64,000 nt of DNA. Origin: Colius striatus (Eukaryota; Chordata; Aves; Coliiformes; Coliidae). The position numbers and the translations under genes are program-made. Location of the stretch: assembly GCF_028858725.1 (NCBI RefSeq), contig NC_084760.1:66283867-66347866 (forward strand), in the 5' to 3' direction. Shown piece after piece: positions 1 to 29,800 of the stretch; within the stretch, counting starts at the first letter, position 1, and every line of letters begins with the position of its first letter. The notes under the pieces were generated by a model, which ran no database searches, was not told the DNA's origin, and saw only the letters and a list, made by a program, of their open reading frames with translations.

Positions 1-524
1 CCTCCAATAACAGCAGTGAGTAAGAAATTATTTAAACTTTGAATTAACAAGAATATTGTTCTGAGGAACTTTTTGCATAATTCATTCATGAATGTGTTTT
101 CTAGTTGCCTATTTTATGCTTAGACTTTATATGCACTAGCTATAATGTATTCAGACCTTATATTTGGAACATGGAATGCATCTAAAGATCATTAACAAAC
201 TGCCTGGTGAGTACACATAAAGGTTTGTGGGTCTATGTGCTTAAGTTATTAATAATGTCTGCATTCACACTGATGTACTAAGAAGCCTGAGGGACAGCCT
301 CCAGCCCACAATCAAATATGAGCATTTTATATCAACACACACACAAAAAAAAAATCAAATAAATCTGTGAAGGGGGAAATCTTGTTGATATCCCTGGGGA
401 GAAAATTCAAGTGCATTGGGAGTGATCTCATGGACACATTTACCTATGCTGAGGACAGAAGCTCCTTCAACTCCCTCCAGCTATCCTTTATGTAGCAATG
501 AGGCAGAAGAGCCCTTCCTGGAAA
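1..524. other. Left edge, presumed WDR27 intron
   Basis: AT-rich sequence. Positions 380-524 may be diverged CR1 just 5' of the recognisable part. No exon was identified. Confidence 0.35.
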
Positions 525-1577
525 GCTCCCAGCATCACAGATCATTGGCTATGGATGTAGTCTACTTGGACTTTAGTAAAGCCTTTGACACCATTTCCCA
601 CTGCATCCTCCTTGAGAAACTGGCTGCCCATAGTTTGGATGGACCTACTCTGCAATCAGGGGAAAACTGTCTGGATGGCTGGGCCTTGAGAGTGGTGGTG
701 AATGGAGCTAAATCCAGTTAGCAGCTGGTCAGCAGCAGTATTCCCCAGGGCTCAGTGTTGGGATGTTTTTGTTTAACACTTTTATCAATGATCTGGATGA
801 AGTGATTGAGTGCACCATTAGTAAGTTTGCATATGATACAAAGCTGAGCAGGTGTGTGTATATATGCTTGAAAGTAGGAAAGCTCTTCAGAGGGACCTGG
901 ACAGGCTGGATCAGTAGGCTAAGGCTAATTGTATGAGGTTTAACAAGGCCAAGTGTTGGTTCCTGCACTTGGGCCACAACTCCAGGCAACACTACAGGCT
1001 TGGGGCAGAGGGGCTAGAGAGCTGCCCAGAGGAAAAGGGTGGGGTGGTCGTAATCAATAGCTGGCTGAATATGAGCCAGCAGTGTGCCCAGGTGGCCAAA
1101 AGCGCCAATGGCATCCTGACTTGTATCAGAAATAGTGTGGCCAGCAGGACCAGGGCAGTGATTGTCTCCCTGTACTCACCACTGGTGAGGCCACACCTTG
1201 AATACTGTGTTCAGTTCTGGGTCCCTCACTACAAGAATGACACAGAGGTGCTGGAGCATGTCCAGAGACAGGCAGCAGAGCTAGCATAAGTCTGATGAGG
1301 AGAAGCTGAGGCAACTGGGGGTGTTTAGTCTGGAGAAGAGGAGGCTGAGGGGAGACATGATCACTCTCTGAAACCACCTGATAGGAGGTTGCAGTGAGGT
1401 TGGGATCAGTCTCTTCTCTCAATTAAGAAGTAATAGGACAAGAGAAAATGGCCTCAAGTTGCACCAGGGAGGTTTAGATTGGATATTAAGAAGAACTTCG
1501 TCACTGAAGGGGTTATCAAACACTGGAATGGGCTGTCCAGGGAAGTGGAAGAGTCACCAACCCTGGAGATATGTATC
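525..1577 (+). mobile_element. CR1 LINE fragment, sense
   Basis: Encodes the CR1 reverse-transcriptase motif VVYLDFSKAFDT, then [17 protein letters not shown] and [20 protein letters not shown] in shifting frames. It is truncated at both ends, since neither the ORF1 region nor the 3' terminal repeat is present. It lies beyond the last WDR27 exon seen, presumably in a WDR27 intron and antisense to that gene. Confidence 0.9.
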
Positions 1578-2627
1578 AACATAGTAAAAATAGATTATTT
1601 CTACATGCCTACAGCTACCAATATTTTTACACTTTTTGTAAAGAAAAAGTGATAACGAAAAAAAAAATTGTAAGTATATTTTGGAATTTGCTTTACTGTT
1701 GCTAAGCAAACAGATACAAGTGTTTCAATGGCAACTGGAAGTCATTTTTTTAAAAAAAACAGCAGGACACTGAGGCAAAAATTCACTTCCTAAACTTGCA
1801 GATATTGTCAAAAGTATAGTCAGGACAATAAAATTTACCAAAATAGGTAATCAAAGTTAAGAAAGAAATGACAAATTATACAGAAAAATATATTGCACTC
1901 TATGGAAGACAGAATGACTTATGAAAAATGAAAACATTCTACACTCTTTAACTCTTCCAAAATCCACAGAAAGTTCTAAAAGAATTAGTTTTGAAAGAAG
2001 AAAAATACCCTTTTACCATTATTTTCACTACAAATACATATGTAGCTATGAAATACTACTAGAACTATAAAAATATTTTTACTAAAATAAAGATATAATG
2101 CAATATATATTTAAACCAGAAATCAATACAGTGGTTTTATTAGGCATCAGTCAGTTGTAAGTCAGTTACTGTTATTAAAAATACAAGTGTATTAATTCAA
2201 GATTGGTTTACACTTACCAAGTGTTCTACTAGAAGGTTTTCTCATGTTTTTTTTTAAACCTTTACACAATGGAGAATTTGTCAATAAAGAATACCTAAGT
2301 GATAAAACCAAGCAAAAAAATCAATCAATGCAATGGATAAAAACATCAGATTAGGCAAAAGGTCTCAAAACTTCTTTTTAGCTATTTGTGTACATGTGTG
2401 TATGTATATGTGTGAGGTTTTCATAAATATACATACAGCATAGTGGAATAGTTATAAGATAAAATATCCAGCAATATAGACAAGATTCATAGACTGTTGT
2501 ATTTACATGTTAAATCTCATTTCTGTGAATACTAACTAATGATTTTATTCTAAGCACTGAAATGTGCACTTCAGTGAAAATTGTTGTTTTTTTATTGTCT
2601 TCATGATGTCAGTGTTTTATTAGAAAT
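1578..2627. other. Unassigned AT-rich stretch, presumed WDR27 intron
   Basis: Lies between two CR1 fragments. I looked for the next WDR27 exon here on the minus strand and found no frame with matching similarity and splice sites. Confidence 0.4.
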
Positions 2628-3463
2628 CATTGACAGGGCCAAAAAGTACAAGAAAGTAGTAGTCAGCATGGGTTCAGCAAAAGGAAGTCACGCTTGATCA
2701 ACTTGATAAACTTCTATGATAAACTGACTGGTTTTGTAAGATCCTCATAGGGAAGATGAAGTACAGGCTACATGAGCATACAGTGGGGTGGACTGAAAAC
2801 CAACTGAACAGCTAAGTCCAGACAATGATGACCAGTGGCACAAAAGTCTGGTTGGAGGCCAGTAATTAGTGGTGTACCCCAGCTATCAATGCAGGGCCCA
2901 ATTCTATTCGACATTTGCATTACTAATCTGAATGAGGGAGCAGAGCGTACCCTTACCATGTTGGACGATGACAAAAATCTGAAAGGAGCGTCTGATATAT
3001 CAGAAAGTTATACTGCCATCCAGAGAGATATCCACAGGCTGGAGGAATGGGCTGACAACAACCTCATGAAGTTCAGCATGGGGAAATGTTATGTCCCACA
3101 TTGGCAGAGCAACATCCCTATGCACCAGTATATGGCCGTAAGGAAGGTTCTGGAGCCAGGCTCTGTGCCCAGTGCTCACTTGAAAGGACAGAAGCAAGTG
3201 GAGGCAACTAAAATAGAGGAGGTTCTGTCTGCAAACTACAAAAAAATTCTTTACTGTGTGGGTGACTGAGCATTGGCACAAGTTACATAGAGAGGTTGTG
3301 GTAGCTCCCTCCTTGGGAGGGAAGCCACTTTCAAAAGCCACTTTGACATGGTGCTGAGCAACTGACTCAATGTGACCCTGTTTGAGCAGGGCAACTGGAT
3401 AAGATGACCTGCAGAGGTGCTTTATAACCTCAGCCACTATGTGATTCTCTGATTCTCTGACTC
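2628..3463 (+). mobile_element. CR1 LINE fragment, sense, with 3' end
   Basis: Begins with the CR1 AGCATGGGTTCAGC segment, includes a diverged WRPVISGVPQ / FDICITNLNEGAE block (the CR1 SGVPQGSVLGP region) and ends with GATTCTCTGATTCTCTGA, the CR1 terminal repeat. It ends about 145 bp from WDR27 exon 11. Confidence 0.85.
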
Positions 3464-3607
3464 AATATAACTAAAGCATGACAGCAGAAAAAGTAAAATA
3501 AAATCATGTCAACAAATAGCACTGTACAAAACCACTTGATACACTACAGTTAGGAAAACAAATTCATAATCCAACTCAGAGGGAAAAAACACTTAGTTAT
3601 TCTGTAC

Positions 3608-19850
<16,243 letters not shown>

Positions 19851-19899
19851 GCTCTCCACAACCTGCACGGAAAGCAGCTCGAGGGAGCCGGTTCAGCCC

Positions 19900-20225
19900 C
19901 TCGTCCCCGCTCCCCTGGGAGCCCACCTGGAGCACTGCACCCAGCCCTGGGTCACCGGCATCAGCCAGACGGCGATCCGCTCAGCGGAGGGCCACAAACA
20001 CCTCTCCTATGAAAACGGGCTGAGAGAGTTGGGCTGGTTCAGCGGAGAGAAGGCTCCAGGGAGACATTATTGAGGGCTTGTGAGAATGATGGATACTTTT
20101 TTACCAAGACCTGTAGTAACAGGACAAGGGGCAGTGCTGTAAAGTGAAAGAAAGTCGATTTAAATTGGACATAAAAAGGACTCATCACATGGAAAACAAA
20201 GCCTGTAACATTTGGAGGCATTTTA
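19900..20225 (+). mobile_element. Old, GC-enriched CR1 fragment next to the WDR27 promoter
   Basis: Plus-strand translation gives LGAHLEHCTQPW and HLSYENGLRELGWFSGEK, recognisable as the CR1 ORF2 C-terminus (consensus [25 protein letters not shown]). It then passes into diverged CR1 3' sequence. It directly abuts the CpG island and shares its high CpG content at its left end. Confidence 0.7.
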
Positions 20226-21135
20226 GGGAAACAGCAGTTCCTTATACTATGCTTTTATGTCCAATAGTAGATTTCTCTTGGTCTCAACATTAAAACAGTG
20301 TAAGAACAACTTTATTTAAAGAGATTTATCAGCTTTAATATTTTAATGTATTTTAAGCAGTTGATAAGCTTGTTTATAATATTGAAATGTATTTTAATAA
20401 AGCTCAGATTTAACAAGAGTCCACATTTGGCAGGTTTATGCAGCCTGTGTGTTTAGGAATGAAAAGAACAAAATACATGGGTTTTATAAAATTAAGAGTT
20501 TTGAAGACAGATCATTAGCTTAATCTGTTAACACTGGACCCTTGGGGTATGCACACAAATTCCCTTGTTTCTCTAGGTAGACAATGCACTGGGGGAGTGT
20601 CACATTTTTTTACTGTTTTTTTAACATTTCCCCCCCCCCTCCACTTTCTATTCAATCCTTAAATCTTCACAATTTTAAAGCGCTCAGTCAAGTTAAGGTG
20701 TTGGAAGCAATAGGTGTTCAAAGCAGATTTTTTTTTCCCCCTTCACCCTGTGTTTTTCTATTCTGTGATCTTAGGTGAAGTTTATGCTGATGGCTATGTC
20801 AACTGCCACTGACTATTGAAGGGCCACCTAGCCTCCAGTATGCGTATTACATCCAATTAAATCTAATTTTAGGACTCCATGATGTTGTAGGAAAATCTAC
20901 ATCTTCAGTCACTCAGTGTCTCCTCCTCAAATGTGTCATCCTTAACTCAGAATTTACAACTAAGCAAATCTTACTTCAATGGACTTCTAAGTATCTGGTG
21001 CTCCATAGCTCTGCTACCCTCACTCCCACTGAGCACAACCTGTCTGACTATGCAGCAAAGCTTTCCTCTTCCCTAGCCACAGCCCAGATAGCTCCTGAAG
21101 GCCAGGATACCTTGAACAAAGGCTGAAAGGTCTTT
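20226..21135. other. WDR27-C6orf120 intergenic stretch
   Basis: AT-rich sequence with C and T runs near 20630-20640 and 20730-20740. I recognise no gene or repeat in it. Confidence 0.4.
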
Positions 21136-21600
21136 TGTGGTGGTTTTGTTGTGCTTGTTTGAACAGTTTTGAGACTTTTTGATGGGGTGCAGCTAGCCCA
21201 GCAAGACCAAGAAACCTCAGAACTCTACAGAGCGATGAGCTAAGACAAAGATTGTGTATGGAAGAAGGAACTGAGTTCAGCAAAAAGACACTAAGAGATG
21301 CCTCTTCAACAAACCACTGGGTACTACCCCATGGAGGACCCTCAGAGACCCCCAGGCTGCATGTGCATGTCTATGCAAATATGATAATTACTTCTAGGAA
21401 AAAGAATTTATAGTTATTCTGGAAGATATGATGCACATGTATGTAACAGGGCCATATAAGCTGTGCCTAATGAACCACAGGGCGTTCACGCTAGGAGGAA
21501 TTATCCCCCGAGCATCCAGTGCTGCAATAAAGAACGCCTGCCTTCGGAAACTCCTTACAGCCAAGTGTAAGAGGGTTCTTCAAATTACTGATTTTGACGC
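21136..21600 (+). mobile_element. ERV LTR-like element upstream of C6orf120
   Basis: Opens TGTGGTGGTTTTGTTGTGCT and contains CATATAAGCTGTGCC (TATA-like, near 21454). About 70 bp later comes GCTGCAATAAAGAACGCCTG (poly(A) signal), the layout of an LTR U3-R-U5. The right boundary near 21560-21600 is uncertain. It shares C6orf120's orientation, just upstream of the CpG island. Confidence 0.55.
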
Positions 21601-21639
21601 TACCACCACCTGCAGGCACCTACCCGAGCAGAACCCGCC

Positions 21640-22640
21640 CTGAATCAGACTCTCACAAGCAGCCAGCCAGCGGGATGTGCGGCGGGCCGATTCCCTTCCC
21701 GTGGGGTCCCTGCCCCAGGCCCACCCTGTCACAGGCCCACAAGTCATCGCCCGGGAGCACAGCCGCTGGCCTCCCAGCACGCCCAGACCGCGCAGAGCCG
21801 CCTGCTCACGCACTGCGAGGCCCTCCCCGCTTTCGACCATTAATAATATAGCCCCTGAGCTCCACCGCAGCCCTGGGAGCCGGCGGAGCGGGAATGAGTA
21901 GCCGCAACCACCCGCCGGACCGGTAGAAGGCCTGTCCTCGGGAGCGGGTGTCCCGACCGCCCCAGAGAGCAGAAGCACGGCCGGAGCGGTGCTACGGCAC
22001 CCGGCGTGGGGCGGGCCGGAGCGCTCCCGCCCAACTCTCGCGATAGCAGGGGCGCGGCGGGAGGCGAAGGGGCGGGGCAGGGGCGGTGACGGGAGCGCTC
22101 GGCCGTGACCGGGGTGAGTGGCGCGAGCGGCGTTCCTCGCGCGGGGTTCTGCTGCCCGCTTCGCGCTGCTGCGGGCGGCCGCCGCCGCTGCGGCTCCCGG
22201 GGTGCGCAGGGGGAGCGGCGTTCTCGCCCCGCCTGCAGGCTCCTCAGGGGCGGCCTCCGTGCTCGCCCGCCTCCCCCCGGCAGCTGCGCTGCCCCGGGAT
22301 CCGCCTCAACCCGCCCAGGGGAGGGTCTTGGCCGCGGCGCCCCGGCCGCGCTGCGCCGCCGCACGTCCGCGAAGCCTGGCTTTGGCCGTGGCCTCGCCGT
22401 TGACTGGAGCCCCGTGGCAGGTCGGAGGTGAGCCGTGCCCCGGCCCTCGGTCGGCCGGGTGACGCCGGAACCGCTGTCGGGGCCGGCGGGGCCCGGGGCC
22501 GGCGGGAGCCGCGCCGCGTCCCTGTGCGCTGTCCGCTGCCCTCTGCGGCTGTCCCCGCCGCGAGGCGGGCGGAGGCGCTGGTGGTTCTGTCCAAGGTCTC
22601 CTGAATCGTTGCTCCAGCGCCAGAACGTTCGCTTTTGTCC
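21640..22640 (+). promoter_or_regulatory. C6orf120: CpG-island promoter and non-coding first exon of C6orf120
   Basis: This is a GC-rich, CpG-dense stretch with GGGCGGGGC-type GC boxes around 22070-22085. A consensus donor GGG|GTGAGT follows position 22113, and a second good donor GGAG|GTGAGC follows 22427. Either could join the acceptor CTCACAG at 24900, just before the coding exon. In mammals C6orf120 also has an upstream non-coding exon and lies head to head with WDR27. Which donor is used is an inference; transcript reads would settle it. Confidence 0.65.
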
Positions 22641-22649
22641 ACAGGTAAC

Positions 22650-23779
22650 TTTTTTCTGCCCAGATGGGGAGCTTTTCCTGTACCTCTGCTCGGATATTTC
22701 ATCACTGCTGAGACTAAAAAGTAGCAGAGAGTCAATTCCCTAATACAGGGTGACAAAAGGTAGAAGACTATTCCTTTTCTGTGACTGTTGAGGGTGTTTA
22801 GTTAGTCTGGCAGGTTCTGAACGCGTTCTACTTCTTTTATGCTGCCTCGGCAGAATTGTTGCCTTACAGCACAGAGTCCTCTGGGCCAGAAAACCTGGAA
22901 CGACAGAAATACATGTAAATTTTGCCCCTATATCTGTTTAGCTGTAAACTCTCCAAGTTTTAAGTGGTATCTCGGTGAAGTAATGCATTTTGTTTTGTTC
23001 TTAGCAGGGTACAAAACAACTTAGTGGCAGCTTTCATGTTTAAAGATAATTATGTCCTCACGGAAGGAATGAGGGGATGACAGTCTTCTTAGGAAATTGC
23101 CTATACTTGTGGCTCCTACACTTGACTGTGATTTGCATGTCAGTCAGCTGTATGCTTTGGAAGCCTTCAGCAAGGTTTAGAGCTTGCTTCTGTGTACACA
23201 CACCCCTAGTGTGGCTGGAGCGCTGCAGGCCCTCAGAGGCTGCCTGACTGGGAGCCTGCAACAAGGAGGGAAAGGGTATAGGAGCCAGAATCTTGCAACT
23301 GTCCTTTCCATCTCCCCCTTGCCCCAGTGACTTCAGCTTTCCAGCAAGTGCTGTAAAGAGCCATGCATTTGTATGATGACAAAATCTTCAGGAAAGTAAA
23401 TGCATTTTTTTTTTCAGATAAAAACATGCCAGGTTTAGACCTAGAAACTACCCACACAGGAGAATCACAAATCCATGCATTACCTCACTAGATCTTTTGG
23501 TTTTCTAACTCCATTCCTACTGCAAGTCGGAATGTGTACGACTTTATGCATGCGTGCAGAGTTGTACCTGTACTGTCTTCTGAAGTTGAGAGGATAGGAG
23601 AGCAAACTGGTTGCCCTAAATGCCTGATACAAATTTAAACTTCTTCAAGCATGCAAAAGCCTTTTTTAACCCTGGTGGGTTAAAGCCAAAATCACTGTCG
23701 AGTTTCATCTTTTCTGGGTATCTGTCAAATTTGGCATATATGCAGGCAGAATTAAACTGGAGGAAAGAACACCCACTAG
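22650..23779 (+). other. C6orf120 intron 1, 5' part
   Basis: Between the CpG island and the CR1 copy I see no exon, repeat family or RNA gene. Confidence 0.4.
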
Positions 23780-24678
23780 GAATCATAGAATCACAGAATT
23801 GTTTCAGCTGGAAGAGACCTTTAGGATCATCGAGTCCAGCCTTTGTCCTAGCCCTATCAACCACTAGACCATTTCCCTAAGTGCAACATCCACACATCTC
23901 TTAAACACCTCCAGGGATGGTGACTCCACCACCTCCCTGAGCAGCCTGTTGCAATGGCTGACAGCCCTTTCAGTAAAGAAATCCCTCCTCATATCCAGCC
24001 TGAGCCTCCCTTGATGCAACTTGGGGCCATTTCCTCTGGTTCTATTGCTTGTTACTAGTGAGAAAAGACTGACCTCCACCTCGCTACAGCTTCATTTCAG
24101 GTAGCTGTAGAGAGTGATAAAGGTCCCCTCTGAGCCTTCCTTTCTCCAGGCTGAACAGCCTCAGATCCCTCAGCCATTCCTCACAAGACATGCTCCAAAT
24201 CCTTTACTAGCTTGACAGCCCACCTCTGGATCCTCTCCAGCACCAAATTGTCCTTGTAGAGAAGGGCCCAAAACTGGACACAGTATTCGAGGAGTGGCCT
24301 CACCAAAGCCGAGTACAGGGGAATGATCACCTCCCTCCTCCTGCTGACAACACTGTTCCTGACACAGGCCTGGATGCCTTTGGTGTTCTTGGCCACCTGG
24401 GCACACTGCTGGCTTGTAGTCAGCTGCTGTCAACCAACACTCCCAGGTCCCTCTCTGCCTGGCAACTTTTCAGCCACTCCTCTCCAAGCCTGTAGTGCTG
24501 CTGGGGGTTGTTGTGGCCTGAGTGCAGGACTCAGCATTTGGCCTTATTGAAACTCATGGCATTGGTCTTGGCCCAGCCATCCAGCCTATCTGGATATCTC
24601 TGTAGAGCTTCCCTGCCCTCAAGCAGATCAACACTTCCACCCAGCTTGGCGCCATCTGCAACTTGCTAAGGGTGCACT
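23780..24678 (-). mobile_element. CR1 LINE, antisense 3' fragment
   Basis: The minus strand encodes [20 protein letters not shown] and [20 protein letters not shown], typical of CR1 ORF2, ending in the CR1 3' UTR and the AATCATAGAATCACAGAATT terminus. It lies in C6orf120 intron 1, antisense to the gene, ending about 220 bp before the coding-exon acceptor. Confidence 0.92.
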
Positions 24679-24879
24679 TGATTAATTTATCTTAAATTCA
24701 AGCCATTTTAGTCCTACAGAGCTCTGAATCTTAGCAACAGAGTTTGTTACTATTAAAAAAGTTAATGAATATACTTAATTGAAGTTGCTTAACTTTTTAT
24801 GGACTAGAGGGGATTTCTAAAAAATATCCAATAAAAAAAAAATCAACTCCTTTCAGGAACGGAACATACTAAAACCTGA

Positions 24880-25497
<618 letters not shown>

Positions 25498-25845
25498 ATT
25501 GAAAACGCACTGGACTAAGTCACACTTCAGCCTGTGAAATCAAACGTGAATGACTTGCTGTAGTATTTAATACTCTTTGTTACGTTTCCAGAAGAGGTAT
25601 CAGGTTACTTTTCCTAATCCAGAAAGGAAGTGGGGTGTGGGGGGAAAGCCATATTTAATTTTATATTGTAAATCCTCTCCTCTCTGTGAAATGAGCAGCG
25701 AGCACAGTAATGCAGTGTTCTTCAGAGATTAGGGCTTAAAAATGAGTGTACAGTTGGGATCTTGTTAAATTCACTTTAAACAGGTGCTTAGGAAAATCAC
25801 CTCCAATGCAGTATTTTCTATTGTTTTTTTTATAAAGAAAAGTGA

Positions 25846-25897
25846 AATAAACTGCTGCACTTCACTGGCCCCTCTCAAGAGCATATTTAAAAATAAA
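25846..25897 (+). terminator. C6orf120: Candidate poly(A) signals of C6orf120
   Basis: AATAAA occurs at 25846-25851 and again at 25892-25897, about 350-400 nt after the C6orf120 stop codon and on the coding strand. Either would give a short 3' UTR. Human C6orf120 has a longer 3' UTR, so more distal sites may exist. Confidence 0.6.
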
Positions 25898-25899
25898 AT

Positions 25900-26710
25900 C
25901 TAGCTCTTTTCTAAGCAAGCATCTCTGCTAAAACTAATTAGCAATGGCTTTTGAGTGTATTCAAGTGGAGGAGCCTGGAGTGAAAGAAGAAAAACCCAAG
26001 TCAATCACCTCCAGGGGCAGATGGCTTTTGTTTGGACTGCTTGGGCTCTGCCATCATGTCAGCGGGCTGTCCAGTCACTCATCACCTCTGCAAATCCATG
26101 ACCTGAACCAAGTGACTTCTTCACTGCTAAGGGCATCACAGAATGGGAGGGGTTGGAAGGGACCTCCAGAGATTGTGGAGGGATAGGAAGTATTCAGCTG
26201 TTGGTACTCATCCATGCAACATTTTCATTCCTCCTTAAAAGCAACACAGCATGTTTTCAACACGGGTGTTTTCCTACACTCCCCTTTATAGCTTTTTTTT
26301 CCTTTTTTTTTAGTACATTTTTATGAATAAGTCATTAGCTTGCAAAGAAAAATCTCTGCTGAATTTGCAGTACATGGTAAGGTCAGGTCATGCCTACTCT
26401 TCCTTCAAAGTCAGGTTTTTGCATGAATATTTTTTGCTTTGGTTGAATCTTTCAAAATAACCAGTTGCTATGCAAATAGCATATATTTAAATTGCTCTGT
26501 AATTTTCCTTTCACAGAGCTTACTGATGGGTGCATTGAAATAAACAAATATGTTACTACAATTTTATACACATGGTGCATGGACACTTTAAATTTCACTA
26601 CTGAAAGCCTTCTCTTTTTGAATTTGGCTTTTCTATCTCTGCCTAGACACCTGACAGGACATGATTAGTGACTTGCATCACAAAAAAGATCATTATGTAG
26701 CCAAAATTAA
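25900..26710. other. Intergenic gap between the converging C6orf120 and PHF10 3' ends
   Basis: About 0.8 kb of AT-rich DNA. Apart from a short antisense CR1 3'-end remnant near 26130-26182, I see no gene, RNA or regulatory element. It may hold distal 3' UTR of either gene. Confidence 0.5.
26129..26182 (-). mobile_element. CR1 3'-end remnant
   Basis: A ~50-bp antisense piece (CATCACAGAATGGGAGGGGT to GACCTCCAGAGATTG) matches the end of the CR1 3' UTR. Confidence 0.65.
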
Positions 26711-26713
26711 AAG

Positions 26714-26719
26714 TTTATT
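26714..26719 (-). terminator. PHF10: Candidate poly(A) signal of PHF10
   Basis: AATAAA on the minus strand, about 120 nt beyond the PHF10 stop codon. It is the nearest canonical signal; a longer 3' UTR is not excluded. Confidence 0.5.
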
Positions 26720-26838
26720 TGGTAAAAGGAAAAAAAAAAAAGTGGTATTGTTCCTCTTAAGAGTGGTTGGTTAAATAGCACCAAAGTATCACTTTAATTT
26801 GTGCAGTTAAGATTTGGACAGCAAGTTTTGGGGGTTTT

Positions 26839-29800
26839 TTAGCCCTCCTTGCTGTTTTTCCCCCTTCTTCCTCCTCTTCTGGGTACAGGAGAGTCTTTCT
26901 GACAACAATCACAAATCCAGCGACCTAAGAAAAGAAAGTTAGCAATTATTGGGAAACTAACCTTGTTACTTGCTCATCTAGTTATGCACTTTTCACTAAT
27001 AGGTGCTTGTCTAATTGCAGTACTTCCTTTAATGTAAACAATCAGTGTTTTTCTATGAAACTGAAGCGTCTTTTATCTAAAAAGTACAGAAAGCAGAATG
27101 TCAAATTCACCTTCTCTGGCTCTCGTTACATGTTACAGCTGGCTATGCTCGTATTTATGGACCTCCAGAAGTGCCAGCTCTGCCATGGAGGAGGCTGTTA
27201 GGAAAGAACTTAACACAGGATGCTCAAGTTTGCAAGTTGTGTTTTCAGGTGAATGGCCACAGTTGGAGGTTGTGGGCAGTTCCTCTGAAGAGAATCAATG
27301 GCAGCTGGGGAATGTTGCTCTGGGTCTCATTCCCCAAACCAGGATCAGTTATTTCAGTGAAGTCAGGCAGCACAGATTAAGCTGCTGGCAGGGGTTTCAT
27401 CACCAGACCTTGTCCTAAAACTCATTTACCGAGGGAGCAATAAAGGGTTGAGCAGAACTTTTTAACTGTTTATATTACAATAGCTGGAATCATAAAGGCT
27501 GCTCTGGGGTAATTTCATAGTTTTGTATGCATATAATCTATTTTTTTTTTAGATTCTGTCCTTAGGTCAGCCTGAAAGTTACATTGGCCACAGAACTTCA
27601 AGGGACAGCTACTGCCAGTGCTTCTCAAAACAGAAAGCACTGAACCTGAAGCACTGTAGTTACAGGGAACAGCATCACTTTGGAACTTGCAGCTGCTTTC
27701 ATGAACTCACCATGGATTTAGTGTCACGTGAAAAGCAGCAACAGTATCACCAGGTATTTTTTTACACTGCTTTGAGTTGGCCAGGTGATTAAAAGTGGCC
27801 AGGTAATGTAAAGGTACAGGCTGCCTGATACCTAGGTACTTCAATTGCAGCTTCATGTTTAAGAAAAAAATAGGAAGGAGGGGTTTTAAATGGTGTTTAC
27901 AAGTATTAAATTGAGTGTACTTTCAGATACTGAAATAATAGCACAAACCCTTTATTAATGTGCCAGCTATACTCCAGCAATATGCAGCAATATAGCCTCT
28001 TTATAGGTTTCTTTTTATAAAAAGAGGCAGTTATACTCAGTATTTTGTGGATACGGACAAAAACCCAAACCCAGATGACTAGTTCTGAGTGAGTCTGTTT
28101 GGATTCTGTTGTAGAGCCAATTCCTTGTATCTCCTACACAGGAATTGCCAGGCTCAACTCTGCACAACCAAAAATACAGAAATAAAGCTTATTAAAAAAT
28201 CCAGGTCCTGCAGTGTGAATGCATCCCTACAGTATTTCTTACTCCTACCCTTCGCAATTGTTTTAAACTGTTCTTTCAAAAGCAATGCATCTATTAATTC
28301 TGACAGAGAAAGCTCAGGACTCTGAGGAGGTTGGAGGGGAACAATTAACTCTTACTTTATTACCTGAAGGGATAGCGTCAAGACCCACGCAAAAAGTGTG
28401 ATAACCGCGGTCACACACATCACAGAACATCATTTCTTCTTCGTGGTGAGGCTGCCCGCATATAATGCACGTTTTACACTCCATACATTGCCAAGGGTAA
28501 GTCTTAATCATAGCAACAAGCTCCGGGGTCATATCAAGGCAAGAAGGGTGGCCTAGATTAAAACCAATATTGTTACTTTTACACCTGAAATGCAATTTAA
28601 CATCCGTTAAGACTGTCTGCTAAGCTGAAGCTTAGCTCAGCTCCCGGTGTGGTCCCACAGTGCACCGAATGCCTTAGCACACTTCAGGTTAGAGGTGGAG
28701 TCTTAACGGTGGTCAGAAAAGGCAACAGAACCATTGGTACCCAAGTGTCAGGCACCCGGCATTTCCACACACCAGATCTGCCAAACTCCCTTAGGAATCT
28801 GCTTAGTGGATGCAGATACTCACCACTGTTGTCACACTGGGAGCAATGTATAAGAGCTTCAGCTTTTCCTTTCTTGTTGGACTCCTTACCCTTCAGACAA
28901 ATTCCACATATAGCATTTGGAATGACCTTTGGCTGGAAGGGTAGAAGAGGGCTATAAATTCATTCCAGAAGAATTTACAGGTTCAACAGGAAATGTCATA
29001 TATCTCCTTAATTCTTAGGATTAATTAACTATTGTTACGATGTGTGAACCTTATAACATAGGACAGTAACTGACAAGCAGAGGCATTGAAAAAAAATCTT
29101 AGATTAACTACATAAAATTTTGCATTTGGCACACATAGTGAGTTACATGTAAATCAAATTAGAGCAAAAGCATATACTACCTTCTTCCTATCTATTCACC
29201 AGCTAACATTCTCCTCAATGTAAATTAAAAGTGCCATGGGATGAAAAATTGCAGTAATTCATTTCCAATATAGAATACTTTATGAATCTCCATGCAGATT
29301 TCCTGTTTATGGAGGAAATGAAATACAATTTTTCATTGCATGACATTTGTCCCTAAATGTAAGAACATGTAAAAAACCACAGCCTTGCATTTAACTATGG
29401 TTTTATATTCATCATCTTTCTAAGTCATCATTTGGAGTGTATTTGGGTCCATGAGGTCAATAAAAAAGGTAAGACAAACAGCAGGCTCTTGCAATGAGTA
29501 ACACTGGTGTACGTGTTTCACGTCCCAGCTCCAGAGATGCCACCACCACAGTTTTATGCCAACAAAGACCAAGGAAGAAGTATGGCATGACGAATTTCAG
29601 AAACCTTTTAGTTACATGGTTGAGCTTTGACCACTGCATAATGAGAAAATCTCAAGTAGCTTGAAATTAATGTAGTACTTACTCATGTTAAATCAACTAG
29701 CATCAGAGTTCTGCAAAAAATTATGTTGCTGCAGAGATACAGCTCATAGAGGGAGTTCAAGGCATATTCTGCTTTCTACAGAACTAAACAGCTTGTCAGT

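Noticed and set aside
2220-2270. Possible next WDR27 exon ending at a GTAAGT donor (minus strand)
   Set aside because: The donor is good, but in the phase required by exon 11 the frame hits a stop, and the residues do not resemble WDR27.
21840-22756. Long overlapping open frames on both strands of the C6orf120 CpG island
   Set aside because: GC-rich DNA lacks stop codons; translations are Arg/Pro/Ala-rich, mutually overlapping and unlike known proteins.
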